A stretch of DNA of 64,000 nucleotides from Phytophthora quininea. Taxonomy: Eukaryota; Oomycota; Peronosporomycetes; Peronosporales; Peronosporaceae. The translations under genes were made by a program, and so were the position numbers. The stretch spans positions 366,282-430,281 of the forward strand of contig JAAVTG010001021.1 in the NCBI GenBank assembly GCA_011947345.1, written 5' to 3'. The notes below the pieces were generated by a model. That model worked only from the letters and a program-made list of their open reading frames with translations, was not told where the DNA came from and did not search any database. Positions 48,842 to 60,813 of the stretch are shown here, in pieces (position 1 is the stretch's first letter; each line of letters opens with the position of its first letter).

Positions 48842-49866
48842 CTATTCTGGATTGTTTTCTCCAGCTGTAAGTGCTAGTTGAAAGACACGGTAGTGATGAT
48901 TCAGGGACTTGATCGTGTGTAGCTGAAAGTTGCTCAACAGAGCGCCGTCCGTAGCATTAGCACGGTCGAAAATCACTCGACGAGCCCGACTGTGAACCAG
49001 CGCCATAGCACACATGGCGCACGGCTCACGGTCCAGATACACGTCGTATCCTGTACACAAATACGACTCGTTCTTCTCGTTACTCTGGTCCTTGTGTTCA
49101 CTCTCCGCAGTCGAATCCTCCACTTTCTGCTTCTTCCGACCGGTCTCCGCCTCTCGTCGTCGATCTCTCTCCGCGACAGCGTCCACCGCCACCATCACTG
49201 GGTGGTAGATCACTTGAAACTTGTACTTTTGTTTCTGTTTCTCTGTCGTCTTGGAAGTGGTAACGACCTCATCAACTTGCGGGTCGACTACGACACAACC
49301 ACCGGCACAGTTGGGTCCTTCTGCAGCGTCCTCTCCACACTTGACCGCCATCTCCAAGAGCCTTCTCATCTGCAGTTTTTCGTCCTCTTCAAGTGGCGGC
49401 AATGTCGCCGCCGCCTCCACGCTGGAGTGGAAGATCAATGGCCAGTTCTTAGTGTGTTTTTCAAACAACTCGCGTGTTCTTGGGGGAATTTCAGAGCACT
49501 TGCAGAGGCGATTTTGGCGTCAAAAAGCGCCGCCATAGCCTGCAGATTCAATGGAAGCGTGGCATTTTCGCTGTTCTCTTCGGGTTGTGGGGTAACGAGC
49601 GCCACCAGCGTCTGTGAGAGGATTGAGTGTTTCCTCAGCCGCTTGAGGTGACCGAAGCCCAAGTCCGACAGGGACTGGAAGTTGGCAGCCAAGTGAGCCA
49701 TCACCTTGGAGCCGTAGCGAGCAGGGAACTCCAGAGAGACGAAGCATTGTTGAGTTTCCAGAGCGTCGGTGTCGTAGGCGTCGGGAGCGACGATCTCCAC
49801 AGGCTCCATGATGCAGTCAGGACGGATGGTCGCTAAGAAATCGACCATCGAGATGGATACATTCAT
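48842..49866 (-). CDS. ADAT3: tRNA adenosine deaminase subunit TAD3/ADAT3
   Basis: Non-catalytic partner of the wobble A34-to-inosine tRNA deaminase. A cytidine-deaminase-like fold is seen at the C-terminus: HPVMVAVD stands where catalytic subunits have His-Ala-Glu (here Val replaces Glu, as is usual for ADAT3), and EPCAMCAMALVHSR is the zinc PCxxC motif. N-terminal half: LEFPARYGSKVMAHLA, SDLGFGHLKRLRK. The frame is broken at AAA (plus-strand T 49489-49491); one added A joins ALKIPPRTRELFEKH. No intron found; about 342 residues. It starts 55 bp from LRRC40 paralogue 2, head to head. Confidence 0.88.
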
Positions 49867-49921
49867 GACATGGCTACAACTGCAACTTGGTGCCGCTTCA
49901 ACAGATTTCCGCTCTTCAAAA

Positions 49922-52390
49922 ATGAGGGGACGCGGCGCCAGTTTGCGAGGTCGATTTCAACAGCAAGATATCGTCCTTGCTCCGGCACGAGATCAAACTG
50001 CCAGAGCGTTTCGAGAAGCTCGGCGCAGTGGAGTTCTCAGTCTCCCAGCTAGGAATTTGGCAGAGTTCCCCGTCCAGGTCTACCATCTCGAAGAGCACTT
50101 GGAAAAGGTTAGCTAGCCACAAAATTATTAAACCTTCTTCTTGCTGCACATGAGTTTACATGTTTTGGACTTTCAGGACGAGAAGAAGTGGGAATGCGTC
50201 GACTTAATAAAGATTGACTTAAGTCACAACGCCATCCCAACAATCTCGGACGAAATCGCAGCGCTGACGTCCGTAACGTCGATCAAGCTCTGCCAAAACG
50301 CGTTGCAGGCTCTTCCGGAAGGATTTTTCGGCCTCCAGGCTCTTACATATCTCGATCTAAGCCAGTACGTCTCTGTTTAATTATTTCCGTTGTTAAATCT
50401 TCTTCTAATTGTCTTTATATTGATCGTTCAGCAACCAACTGGAGCAAGATTTGTCGGAAAACTTTGGAGCTCTTGCCAATTTGAAGGAGCTTGTGTTGTC
50501 AGGAAATAAACTTCGGAGTTTACCTGATTCCCTCGGCGAATTGGAGAACCTGGAAGCTTTGCACGTCGAGGAAAACGCTCTCACAGCTCTACCGGATCAA
50601 ATCGGCAACCTCCGCAAGCTGCACGTTTTGATCGCCCACTCCAACCAATTGACGATCCTGCCGATATCATTCGGAGACCTCATCAACATGCACAACTTGG
50701 ACCTGAAGAAGAACCGACTGGAGACCACAAGCAACGCGTTGGCTTCGTTATCAAAACTCAAATTTCTCGACCTCCGCCAGAACAAAATCGTCGTGTTTCC
50801 TGTCCTCCCTGAAGGTGCAGCGTTAGACCAAGTGTTCCTGGGATATAATACCCTCTCCTCCATTGATGAGACCTCCATTTTACGCATTAAGGACTCGGTC
50901 ACGATATTGGACATGCGGGACAACAAACTCCAAGGTCTTCCCGACAATTTGGCGTGTTTGTATCGTCTCAAGACGTTGGATGTGTCGAACAACGATCTCC
51001 CTGATCTTCCGCCTGGACTTGGCTATCTCAAACACCTTGACCACATCATCGTGGACGGCAATCCGCTTCGAGCGATCCGTCGATCAGTGCTCAGTTCAGG
51101 CTGTGAAGCACTCAAGAAATATTTACGCACTCGCGGACCACCACCACAAGGCGTCGACGTATTGGAAGAAGAACGAGACGAGCTGCAACTCGAACGGGAA
51201 CGTGTCGCTCAAGCAAGTAACCCTACAGAAGCAATTACGGCCCCTGCCGAAGAGTACACTCCATTATTTCGTGAAGCTGCAGCGTCGGGGACTTTAATCT
51301 TCACGAGCAAAAGTCTTGGAACTCTACCGTCGGAGTTGGTGGAGTCGGGACAATTCAACTTCGGCCCGACGCTGGTGCATTTGAACCTGTCGTCGAACCA
51401 GTTGCAGTCGCTCCCACAAGCCATCGGCGAGCTATCAGCTCTAAAGGTTTGCTAGCTCATTGTGTCTTTGATCAATCTAACGAATACTGCTTTGTAGATC
51501 TTGACTGTCGAAGACAACCACCTGGAGTCTCTTCACCCGTCCATAGCAGCGCTGCCTCATCTTGAGCTGCTGCGTCTACGGAAGAATTCTCTCTCTGCTG
51601 AAAGTATCAGCAATTTCTTGGGGATTCACCACCGCTTAGTAGCTCCCTAAAAGAATTGGATCTACGCAACAATTGCTTGTCCGTGATGTCCTACGAGATT
51701 CATCACCTACACGCACTGGAGACGCTGCTGCTGGCTTTTAACCAGATCGAAACTCTTGATGGCTTTCCATGGTCACAACTCGCAAAACTGAGCGTGGTTA
51801 GCGTGTCAGACAACAAGTTGCGGTCGCTTGGTCGGATTTACGACGCGCCTCAGCTAGCGTCGCTGTCGTTCGAGAACAATAACTTGACCAAAGTTCCTTG
51901 CGAGCTGGGGTTGTGTCCAATCCTCCGAGCCATCTACATGAACGGGAACCCACAGCGAACAGTGCGAGGCGCCGTGATCGCCAAAGGAAGTGCCGAAATT
52001 CTGGCCTACTTGAAAAACAAACTACCGCCAGACACTGTGCTTTCACCACCGTCGCCAGTCGCATTGCCTCGTCATCCCAAGAGCATTATCCAAGCTGACA
52101 CTGGGCATTCTGAAGGCTCTGGAACAGCTCGTCGTTTTGAGGAGAACGGGTATGCAGCCCACGGAGTAGTCGAGGCACCAGCTCAAGTTGTTCCGATTGA
52201 TTCAACGACTGCACCACCACCGGCACACGGTGGTGTCGAGCTGGAATTGACCAAGCTGCAAGCTCAGATCGATGCGATAGAAGCTCAACTTGAAAGTCCG
52301 TCTTTGTCAGGACCGAAGCGCTTTGCTCTCAAGAAGGAACTGGCCATGGTGCGCTCCAAGAAGATCCGCGAAGCTCGCAAGGTCAAGTGA
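49922..52390 (+). CDS. LRRC40: LRRC40-type leucine-rich repeat protein (paralogue 2)
   Basis: Same architecture as 38623-41221: LRR block, linker RTRGPPPQGVDVLEEERDE, second LRR block, coiled coil, basic tail (KRFALKKELAMVRSKKIREA). Exons: 49922-50107, 50177-50364, 50432-51446, 51498-52390. A break at GGGG 51620-51623 is mended by one added G (FLGDSPPLSSSLKELDL). The intron after LDLS is in the same place as in paralogue 1, but the other introns differ, so the duplication is old. An upstream in-frame ATG at 49808 would overlap the ADAT3 coding region and is not used. Confidence 0.85.
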
Positions 52391-52477
52391 AGTTGTGCAG
52401 ACAGACAACAAGCAACGATGAAATACTCAAAAAGCCACAACGTCTCATTAAAAATTGCCTGGCACTGTTGCCGCGTT

Positions 52478-53775
52478 TTACATAGCCGTCGCCATGTTGC
52501 TGACCGTCGAGTCCTGCGGCATCGGCATTTGCCGTCTTTTGTGATGCACGTACTCGAACACGAAGCCGCCGAACGCCACGCAGGCAAGTACAATACCGAT
52601 CACCATGCCGTGCGAGAGGCCAGAATTCGAGTCCTCCACTTGCGTAGACACCGAGCCCGAGGAGCCCGTCGTAACCTCGGCCGCTTCCGAGCTGTCCGAG
52701 CCGGCCGAGACTGTACTAGAGGAGTCGTCGCTGTTTTCCCCTACAGAGAATGACCCAGTCGTTGACACACCACACTGCGAGAGCGCGAACACAAGGTCCG
52801 AGCCGGCCAGCGAGTTGCTCAGCGGAGAGGCCAGCTCCACCACCACCGTCCCGTTGGTGGTGGAATTGACGCTGCTGACGTCCACCGACGAGCCCGAGCT
52901 GCCCCTGTCCTCGGTCGACACGTTGACTGAGATCGACGACGACGCGCAGAAAGTGTCGGTAGCCAGCACCACCTCGGAGCTTCCAGCGTCCAGTCCGTCG
53001 ACGTCCGCGATCGTAAAGTTGGGCGCCGTCATGGTCCCCACGCTGGCGAAATTGGACTGCGTGCTGCCGCCCACCGTTACGCCGACGATCAGTGCTGTGC
53101 TGCCGGTGGACCCGTCACAGGGAAGACTCTGACTCAACGCCACGGTTCCTGTGCAGGCCTCGCCGTTGCAGTTCACCTCCCCACCGTGGCGGTCGACAGC
53201 TGCGTCGTGCACGCCGTGTCTGTGCTCGCTCCTCGACAGACCTGCGCCACGTTGCACTCGTCCAGCGTCGAGAACCGGGACCCGGAGATGCCGAAGCCAG
53301 TCGCGCACACCGACACGTCGCCCGTGCCGCTGGTCACCACGGCCGCCGCCACGGTCGCGAACGTGGCCACCGTCACGATGTCGCTGTTGCCGCCCTTGGT
53401 CAGCTGCGCCGTGAGCGTGTTGGCGACGCCGTTGTTCTGCAGGGCGATGGCCCAGTCGATGCCTTGCTTGAGCGTGGCGGTGACGCTGCAGGACTCGGCG
53501 GTGCAGCCGTCGGCCGCCGCCAGCGACTGCACCACCGGCAGCGACGCGTTCTGCGCGTCACAGGAGGGCACCGACGACGCGCCGAAGCTCACCGCGTACG
53601 AGTCGTTGCTGCTGCTGTCGAAGTTGCAGAAGGACAGTGTGACGGTGGCGTCCCCGCCGTTGACGGACGTGGCGGTGGTGTCCAGCAGACACGTCTGGCC
53701 GTTGCAGTCTGCGCAAGATGCCGCGGCGCGCGTGCAGGGCAGCAGAGCCCCCAGCAGCAGCAGCGGACGCAGCAT
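52478..53775 (-). CDS. Secreted Cys- and Ser/Thr-rich type I membrane protein
   Basis: Predicted cell-surface protein. The start at 53775 gives a signal peptide (MLRPLLLLGALLPCTRAAAS). The ectodomain has spaced Cys pairs (CADCNGQTC, CTAESC, CNGEAC) and a Ser/Thr-rich stalk (SSSTVSAGSDSSEAAE), then one transmembrane segment (GMVIGIVLACVAFGGFVF) and a short basic tail (HHKRRQ). A break at GGGG (plus-strand C 53179-53182) is mended by one added G (TVGEVNCNGEACTG). I do not recognise the ectodomain family. It is convergent with LRRC40 paralogue 2, 87 bp between stops. Confidence 0.7.
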
Positions 53776-56149
53776 ATATCGATCGAGGCAGAGCGGGGCT
53801 GTACAGTACTCGAGTCTCTCGAGCCGAGTGATACTTGGAGAAGCGGGGATTAGCGCTTGGTGCTCGTTCGCGTCGTCGCTGTGGAAACGACTGAAAGAGC
53901 CCGTCCAAAAGAACCCTACCCGCGGCAAATGCGATATTGCCCCGGCTATGTGTAAATGGGACACGGCGAGAATCCATCCGATGCACACTTGTTGCCATCC
54001 AGCAAGAACCTGCTGCTGCATTTCGTCGCCGACCAATGCCGACGTAGCGTTTTAGGCAGAAGCTGTGGGGACACTAGGGGCTGCGAGTCGTAGCGCTAGC
54101 TGTGTATCGCTCCAAGACAATTTACGTGGAGGATCCCATGAGTGAGTTACTAAAAGAGCCAGATACACATCCCACTCTTGTATTTTCAACCAATCACATG
54201 CAAAATAGCTATAAAATGGGTAACATACAGCTTCAACATGAAGAATTTGGCTCACATGGTAAAAGTCGACGTCTGCTGCAATGCAGCCTGCATGGAGATC
54301 GAAGTGTAGTTGCAAACAGAATATCGTACTATGTTCTTTATTTTTTACAAATTTAAAAGCTAAGCAAAAAGCGTCTCTCCGAAACACGCACACATAGTTG
54401 GCGACAAGAGACTTCCAAACGGGAGCCCACTACTGGATCGCGTACATCCTGTCGAGATCCCTAATAATGCGAAGCAGTCTCATTATCGCCATGAGTTGAA
54501 GTAGCGAGGCAAAGTCGCTCATTCCTGTATCTGCGCTCCGTCGCTGGGGGTTGGCTGACGTGCTGGCAAGGTAGCATTCCCACTTCTCTGTGTGCAGGTT
54601 TTCGTGGTTGCAAATATTATTATCACGTGAGAGGAGCTAGTGCCCGAAGTCTGAATTCCTCTCGTTTGCTAAGCAGATGCGGCAAGAGACACCGAGAGGC
54701 TCACGAATGAGCGCAAGTGCGTAGGAGTGCCAGCCTCGAGGGACGACGCCATAGACAATCATCTTGACCACCTCCAGCAGCCCTTTAGTAGTGGTGAATA
54801 CGAACGCGCCGTGCTTGCACGTCCGCCTGATGCAGCTATTAATCTCACTCCACAATAAACACTTCAGTTCTGGGTCTGTGTTGACAGCCACTATCACCTA
54901 TTGCTCCTTAGGAAATGGAATAATATCTACGATGACAGGGCCGTCGTAGGGAATTACCCAAAGCAAAACCATTGAGACTTGTAGGGAGTTTATAGCCACC
55001 TCGAAGCTCTCGGAGACACCAGATACCTCCGTACATGGTGCAGTTAGGGTCGGTGGTATCTGTGCGGTCAGCGATGTCCTTGAGGTCCTCGTGGTGCGTA
55101 TGGTTGACGAAGTGGAAGGCTTTACTTGCTCCGCTGTCAAAGTTGACTCAACACATGCTCGTTCAATCGATTACCGGCTGCCAACGTCCTTGCTCCGAAG
55201 ATAGTTCCCACCACCTCGAGCAATTGGCGGAGACTCGCGCTGCCACAGGCCCACAACGTTGGCATGAGAGTGATCATGTCACCGTTATCGCTCAGTGTCT
55301 AGACGATGACCACCGTTACCACTGTGCCGTTTGCCCTTCTCCGCCAGCAAGTTCTTGGTTTCTCCGGGCATGCGTTACGTGCCTCCAATCTTTTCCGGCA
55401 GTGTTGAAGAACCACTTTCAATTGACGATATCATTAGCCGTCCCTACTCATGCATATGCAGAGATCAGCTAGCTGAAATGCTGGTGTCATCCCTATCGTT
55501 CTTCGACACTAAACCACACAATCAACTCCAGTTACCGTAGCATTTACATCTCCTCCTTCTCCCATGAAATCACCACGATAGAATCACCCTCGACCGAGAA
55601 CAAGACCGCTGATATCAGCTGTTCTCCTATCGCGTCCTCCTCAGTCGCCATGGGGCTAGCGATGAACAACCTCCCCTCCCCATCAAGCATCGTCGATCCT
55701 GCGCATTCAATGACAAATTGTAGAGTGCGAACGCCGCGATCGTGACGAAGGCTTTGTCAACGAGATACCTCGGGCAATCGATCTACAGCGTCATGATCGG
55801 TCCCCTGCGAGATTTCTTCGGGCCTGAGGACAGCCGCATTCCTCTGCGCGAGATCATCGGGATCACCATCACCGCGGAGGTCGTCAATCTGGACGACGGC
55901 AACATCAGGCACGGCGTGGAGATGTGCTTTCCAGGCGACAATAACTTCCCTAGCAGATCGCACTGGTTCTACGGACCATAATCATGGCGACAGTGAGAAT
56001 ACTGAGCATCACTAGGGATCTCGAGGATGAACGCGTTCTAGAAGTGGGCTACTCCTTGGAAGTCTCTCCTGGTCAAGCGTGTGGGTGATTCGGTGAGATG
56101 CTAGTTTTTAAATAAACGTTTTTATAAAAACTTGAAAAATTCCCTGACG
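53776..56149. other. Gene-poor stretch with gene remnants
   Basis: No intact gene. It contains the PHAF1 fragment at 54231-54330. Unrecognised codon-like pieces occur on the minus strand at 54637-55140 (PYDGPVIVDIIPFPKEQ, stop, VIVAVNTDPELKCLLW) and on the plus strand at 55742-55981 (GQSIYSVMIGPLRDFFGPED, NLDDGNIRHGVEMCFPGDNN). The stop between the two minus pieces is in frame, so this is probably a dead gene. Confidence 0.4.
54231..54330 (-). pseudogene. Fragment of a PHAF1 gene, including intron sequence
   Basis: About 100 bp resembling the end of intron 1 and start of exon 2 of the PHAF1 gene at 56150. The fragment reads GATATTCTGTTTGCAACTAC where the gene reads GACATTCTGCTTGCAGCTAC, followed by DFYHV versus DFYDV. 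The acceptor CAG has become CAA. Because intron sequence is present, it came from DNA-level duplication, not reverse transcription. Confidence 0.6.
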
Positions 56150-57867
56150 ATGATCCGCGAGGTGTGGCGCATCGAGCTGGGCGTGGGCGTGGGGCCCTTC
56201 CGCTTGGGCGCGAGTATCGCCGAGGTGCTGCACGCGCTCAAGAGCCGCCTGCCGGTGCGGCCCTTCGAGATCGCGTACAACGCCGCCGAGCCGTACAAGC
56301 GCGACGTGACCTTGCACTCGGCAGAAGACGGCTTGAAGGTAGGAAGGGTGGCCGAATGGGTACTAAACATGTACGATTTACAGACGACATTCTGCTTGCA
56401 GCTACACTTTGACCCCGTGCAGCAGACGCTCAAGAGCATCGACTTTTACGATGTGAACCGCGTCGCCCTCAAGTTTGGTCGAGTGGTGATCTTTGGCGGA
56501 GATATCTCGGCCACATTCATGTCAGTGTACAATGTACGACCACCGGAATCTTCCTACTTTTGCAGCAATATTCTGATATCACTGTGGTGTTGCAGTTATT
56601 CGGACCGACATTCCCAGGATGCTACGACGCTGCAGAGCAGGTGGCAATACTTTTATGGTATGGATTCATGAATTGAAAAGCTAATTTGAAGCTTTGTTTG
56701 ATGCCCCAGAGCTACTATTTGAGTTACAAGGGTGGCTGCGTGAAGTTCCCGATCCCGGATGAGTATCGAGATTTATACCAGAATGGCACGGATCTGCCTA
56801 TGGAGTTCCCGGTGCGCTTGGCTCTACTTTTATCATAGTTTCTTTTATTTTGTACTGATGCGGGAGTGACGCTTCAGAACGGAGTGACGCCAGCAGCTAC
56901 GGGGTTTATGGTCTTTGTGGGCGATGACTACCGATCTCCTGGAATGCCTGTTCCCTCCAAAAGTTGGTGTCGTAAAGATGAAGCTTTTATGAGCTCTGTA
57001 CTAATATTTCTGGTCATGTGTAGGCACTACTTTGAAGAGGTTGACGTTGAAGTTGGTGAAGAACGCACCTCGCTCGTCTTCACCGGTCGAAAGCAACGCA
57101 TTGAGCTGGGGTGGTCGCCACAGGTAACTTCTTCTATGGTGCTATTTTAACTATAGAAAATTGATATTCATGGGGCTATCGATGTTATTTGCAACACTCA
57201 GGAGGTGATTAGTGAGCTGGGTGCTCCAGTATCCGTGTTCCGCAAGGCCGAGGACCCCAATGACGGGTAGTTATGGTGCAGCGAGCTCTCTGCTGACGCA
57301 TTGTAATGCTAACATGTTTTCATTCCGTCGGCTGTAGTGCCACCGTCGCTGGAGGACTAGTGAGCGACTACTTTCACAACTATCCTCACCTTGGCATCGA
57401 CATTTTGTACGACTCGCTACACCGAGCCTCGAAAGTCATTCTGAAGACGAACGCGTTGGGGTAGGGCGGTTTGAGGTATGGGATCTGTTCCTAAACCTGT
57501 GTTTTGGTTGCAGTCATCCCGAATTTGGTGCATACCACAAGTGCAATTTCCGGCTGAGTTTCCCAACTTGTGCTGCTCTGCAAAAGTCGGGGATTTCAAA
57601 CCGAACAAGCTCCGAGATCACTCCCCAAACACCTGTACGTCCATAGATCTCGAGTTATCACCTATGACTGATCAAAATGTGTTGTAGTGGAAGGACATTC
57701 AATTGATATTCGGAGGTCCATCCGACTTGCGGCCGATCGTCCACGATAACGGTCTGGGGCTTCACCCGTTCGGTTCGACCCTGTGCTACTCGCCAACGCC
57801 CGGCTGCATCTTTGAAGTGATGAAGAACGGCTACCTTGCGAGTGTCACGCTCACGACGCCAATCTAG
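56150..57867 (+). CDS. PHAF1: PHAF1 / UPF0183 family protein
   Basis: Conserved eukaryotic UPF0183 protein; the animal member is linked to phagophores in autophagy. Ten exons: 56150-56338, 56402-56533, 56596-56640, 56710-56811, 56878-56966, 57024-57123, 57202-57266, 57338-57460, 57514-57634, 57688-57867, all GT-AG. The frame is open across every junction with no correction. Family landmarks: LGVGVGPFRLGASIAEVL, LHFDPVQQTLKSIDFYD, YNLFGPTFPG, LSYKGGCVKFPIP, NYPHLGIDILYDS, HPEFGAYHKCNFRL and a terminal FGGPSDLRPI. About 381 residues. It is convergent with NAF1, 129 bp between stops. Confidence 0.88.
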
Positions 57868-57996
57868 ACGGTAAGGGTGTCCTGTTGCGTCTAGTCTCGA
57901 TCCACAGTATGCGTTGAATAATCTATGCTACATTTTCAAAAGCGTGAGGCAAGAAAAGTTGGGAAAGAACTCTATACGTCTCTGCTAATAACGCCG

Positions 57997-59511
57997 TTAG
58001 TCGTAGGGTCCACGAGGTTGCTGCGGCTGCTGCTGGCCGTTCGCTCCGTAGTAGCCATTCGAACGCGGAGGTGGAGGCTGCGTTTGAGTGTACCGGGTGG
58101 AGGTTTTTGCGCATAGCCGTTAGGCTGCGGCGGATACTGCTGGTATTGAGGAGGAGGTGGGGCTTGCGGGGGATACGGCGGCAGGTTGTGCGCATGATAC
58201 TGTGGCGGAGGTGGCTGGTAGTACCCCTGGCCAGGCATTTGCTGTCCTGGACGCGGTTGAGGCATGCCCATCGTGTTGTACGAAGGCATAGGCGGGGAGG
58301 ACCTCCGTAATGTTGTGGCGACGTGTAGTTCGTGTTTCCGTATGCCATGGGTGCTCTTGGGGCGCCGTAGCTTCCAGGTCCTTGCGTGTACTTGGTAACG
58401 CCGCCATACGGCTGCGTCTGCAATGCTGGTTGTTGTGGCTGTCCGTAGTTGCCGCGTCCTGCGTGGAACGAAGCACCCTGTCCCGAACGGTAGTCGGAAA
58501 AATTGCCATTTCCTCGACCACCACGGCTGCCACCAGGTGATGCCGAGTAGTTGGAGCCTTGGCCCCCAACTGGCGCAGCATTCGCTCCGTTTCGATTACG
58601 TTTCCGGCTGCGCTTTGCAGCAGCTTCGGCCTCGTCGTCCGAGAAATCAGCGTCGTCCGCTTCTTCGTCGAAAATATTGGAAGCGTCAGTGCCCTTGTCC
58701 TTGATGTTCTCCGGTACAATGTACGTGACGCTGTCCGTCGGATAAAACACTGCAGCATTTACAGCAGCTTTCTCCGACATCTTGGCGGCGTTTTCAAAGC
58801 GGATGAGGTACATAGGCATCAAAACGGGACCAAATACCTCGTCTACACATCCGAGCACGGTGCGGTCCTTCAGACACAGCACACTGCCCTCTTCCAGCGG
58901 CTTGGCGTTCGGGTTGGACTTGATTGTCATCATGAGCCCCGGCACGCTCACATTGAGGACGGTGCCGCATTGGGCGATGGCGCAGTCCGGCGTCAACTCC
59001 ACACTGGGCTCGCGAACAGGCGCCTCCACCTCATTAGCAGTCTTTAGCGGCCCGTCCACCTTGGCGTCCTCTTTTTCCATTGCAGCTTCGATGTCCGCAC
59101 GCAGCTTGGCTCGGTCTTCTTCCTCTTCATCACTGGAGCTCTCGTCTTCCTCTTTAGCAACAGAAGGAGGAGCTTCCGGCTTTGCTTGGCATCCTCCTTT
59201 TCCTCCTCCGAGTCGGAGCTGCTCTCGTCCATGGAATCATCAGCTGCAGTAGTAGTAGCAGCAGTAGGCGTAGTGGCGACCTTTGTACTCTCGAATTGAG
59301 CCACCACCGACTGCATCTCAATGTCTGCGTACTGGGCTGCAATGGCCAGGTCCGAGATGGGCTCCTCGGACGCCGGTGGCGCGACATTTGCTGGTTCTGC
59401 AGGTGTTGGTTGGTTGACTACATCGCTGCGCTGCTGGCCGTTGGTCACAGGCTCCGTCTTGACGCGGTCCGCGTCCATGGCGGCGCTGGAGGCGGCGGTG
59501 GCGGCGTCCAT
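57997..59511 (-). CDS. NAF1: H/ACA ribonucleoprotein assembly factor NAF1
   Basis: Assembly factor for H/ACA snoRNPs and telomerase RNP, a Gar1-like placeholder. An acidic N-terminus (SSSDSEEEKED, SSSDEEEED) is followed by the Gar1/Naf1 domain (CGTVLNVSVPGLMM, LCLKDRTVLGCVDEVFGPV, YLIRFEN), an acidic patch with basic KRSRKRNRNG, then Gly/Arg- and Pro/Gln/Tyr-rich tails (YYQPPPPQYH). Three breaks, each mended by one base: AAA (plus T 59181-59183), CCCC (plus G 58294-58297), CCC (plus G 58095-58097). The last sets the true end, PQQPRGPYD with TAA at 57999-57997. The start at 59511 is the first in-frame Met before the acidic region. Confidence 0.85.
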
Positions 59512-59924
59512 TGATGCTCTCGTGCGTGGCCAGTCAAAAATGGGAGACTTACCCAAAACGGTGCCAAATTCTGATGACGCAAACAGATGGTCATCATTCT
59601 GAATTCTGAGAATGGGTACTGTTAAACAGCATTGAAGCAACTTTGAGCAGCGATTCCGCACCAGACATCGCCGCCGAGCTCTTGATGAGTGACCACGCCA
59701 GATACCTTTACCTTTAGCCTGCGCAGCTGTATGTGCTGCCGGGTGCAGCGTCGTCGGCATCGCCCCGCAATCGGCGCGTATCGTCTTCCTCCTCTCTCAT
59801 TGGCGGAAATGGATGGTGGGATTGTCCGACCTGAATTTGGGTCAAAGATACCTCCGACACCCCCACTCTTCAATCTGCCAAGTCCAGCGCAACAAGAAGT
59901 AGAAGCCTTCCCCTCCCTGTCAAG

Positions 59925-60565
59925 ATGACGTTTGAGCTGCCCAAGATTACGTACGACTACAACGCTCTGGAGCCGTTCGTGGACACAGAGACCATGAACA
60001 TCCACCACACCAAGCACCACCAGGCCTATGTCAACAACATCAACAACTACATCGCCTCGGACAAGGGCGCCGCGCTGCAGGGCCAGTCCATCCTCGAGGT
60101 GGTGCAGAAGGCCACGGAGGCGCCCGTGCGCAACAACGGCGGCGGCCACTACAACCACTCGCTCTTCTGGACGTGGATGACCAAGCCCGGCAGCACCAAC
60201 ACGGCCCCTCGGGCGCCCTCAAGACCCGCATCGAAGAGGACTTTGGCTCGCTCGACCAGATGAAGCAGGAGTTCAACGCCGCCGCCTCGTCGCGCTTCGG
60301 CTCGGGCTGGGCCTGGCTGGGTGTCAAGGCCGACGGCAAGCTCGCCATCACGTCCACGCCCAACCAGGACAACCCGCTCATGCCCGGCGTGGACCAGCCT
60401 TTGATCCCCATCCTGGGTCTGGACGTCTGGGAGCACGCGTACTACCTCAAGTACCAGAACCGCCGCCCTGAGTACATCTCGGCCTTCTGGAACGTGGCCA
60501 ACTGGGACAAGGTGGTCGAGTACTACGACGAGTTCGCCTCCAAGGGCAAGCCCGTGGAGATCTGA
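59925..60565 (+). CDS. Iron/manganese superoxide dismutase
   Basis: Converts superoxide to peroxide and oxygen. Metal ligands in family context: His in [12 protein letters not shown], His in [11 protein letters not shown], and Asp/His in [12 protein letters not shown]. Also SGWAWLGV and a final [10 protein letters not shown]. About 213 residues and no targeting peptide ([17 protein letters not shown]), suggesting a cytosolic enzyme. One break at the GGCCCC junction 60203-60208; one added base gives [17 protein letters not shown] or NTAPSGAL. The metal (Fe or Mn) cannot be decided by eye. Head to head with NAF1, 413 bp between starts. Confidence 0.94.
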
Positions 60566-60813
60566 AGCGGAGAGCAACAGGACGCGGCGGCCAGACGCTC
60601 GTTACTGTGATGAGGGGTTCTTTGTCTGTGAAGTTCCCTTGTTGCAGTGCTGTAAGCTGACGAAGCCCTGCCTTTTTATCTGTTGTGTCCATCCTCCTTC
60701 ATGTCCATCTAGTCCAAGACGGACCTGCACCAGGATCTTCGAGTCGCTCGCTGTTCCTCGGAGCTCGCCCCGCAAAAAAAAAATCTAGCAGACAAAATGC
60801 AATTCTCTCTCAA

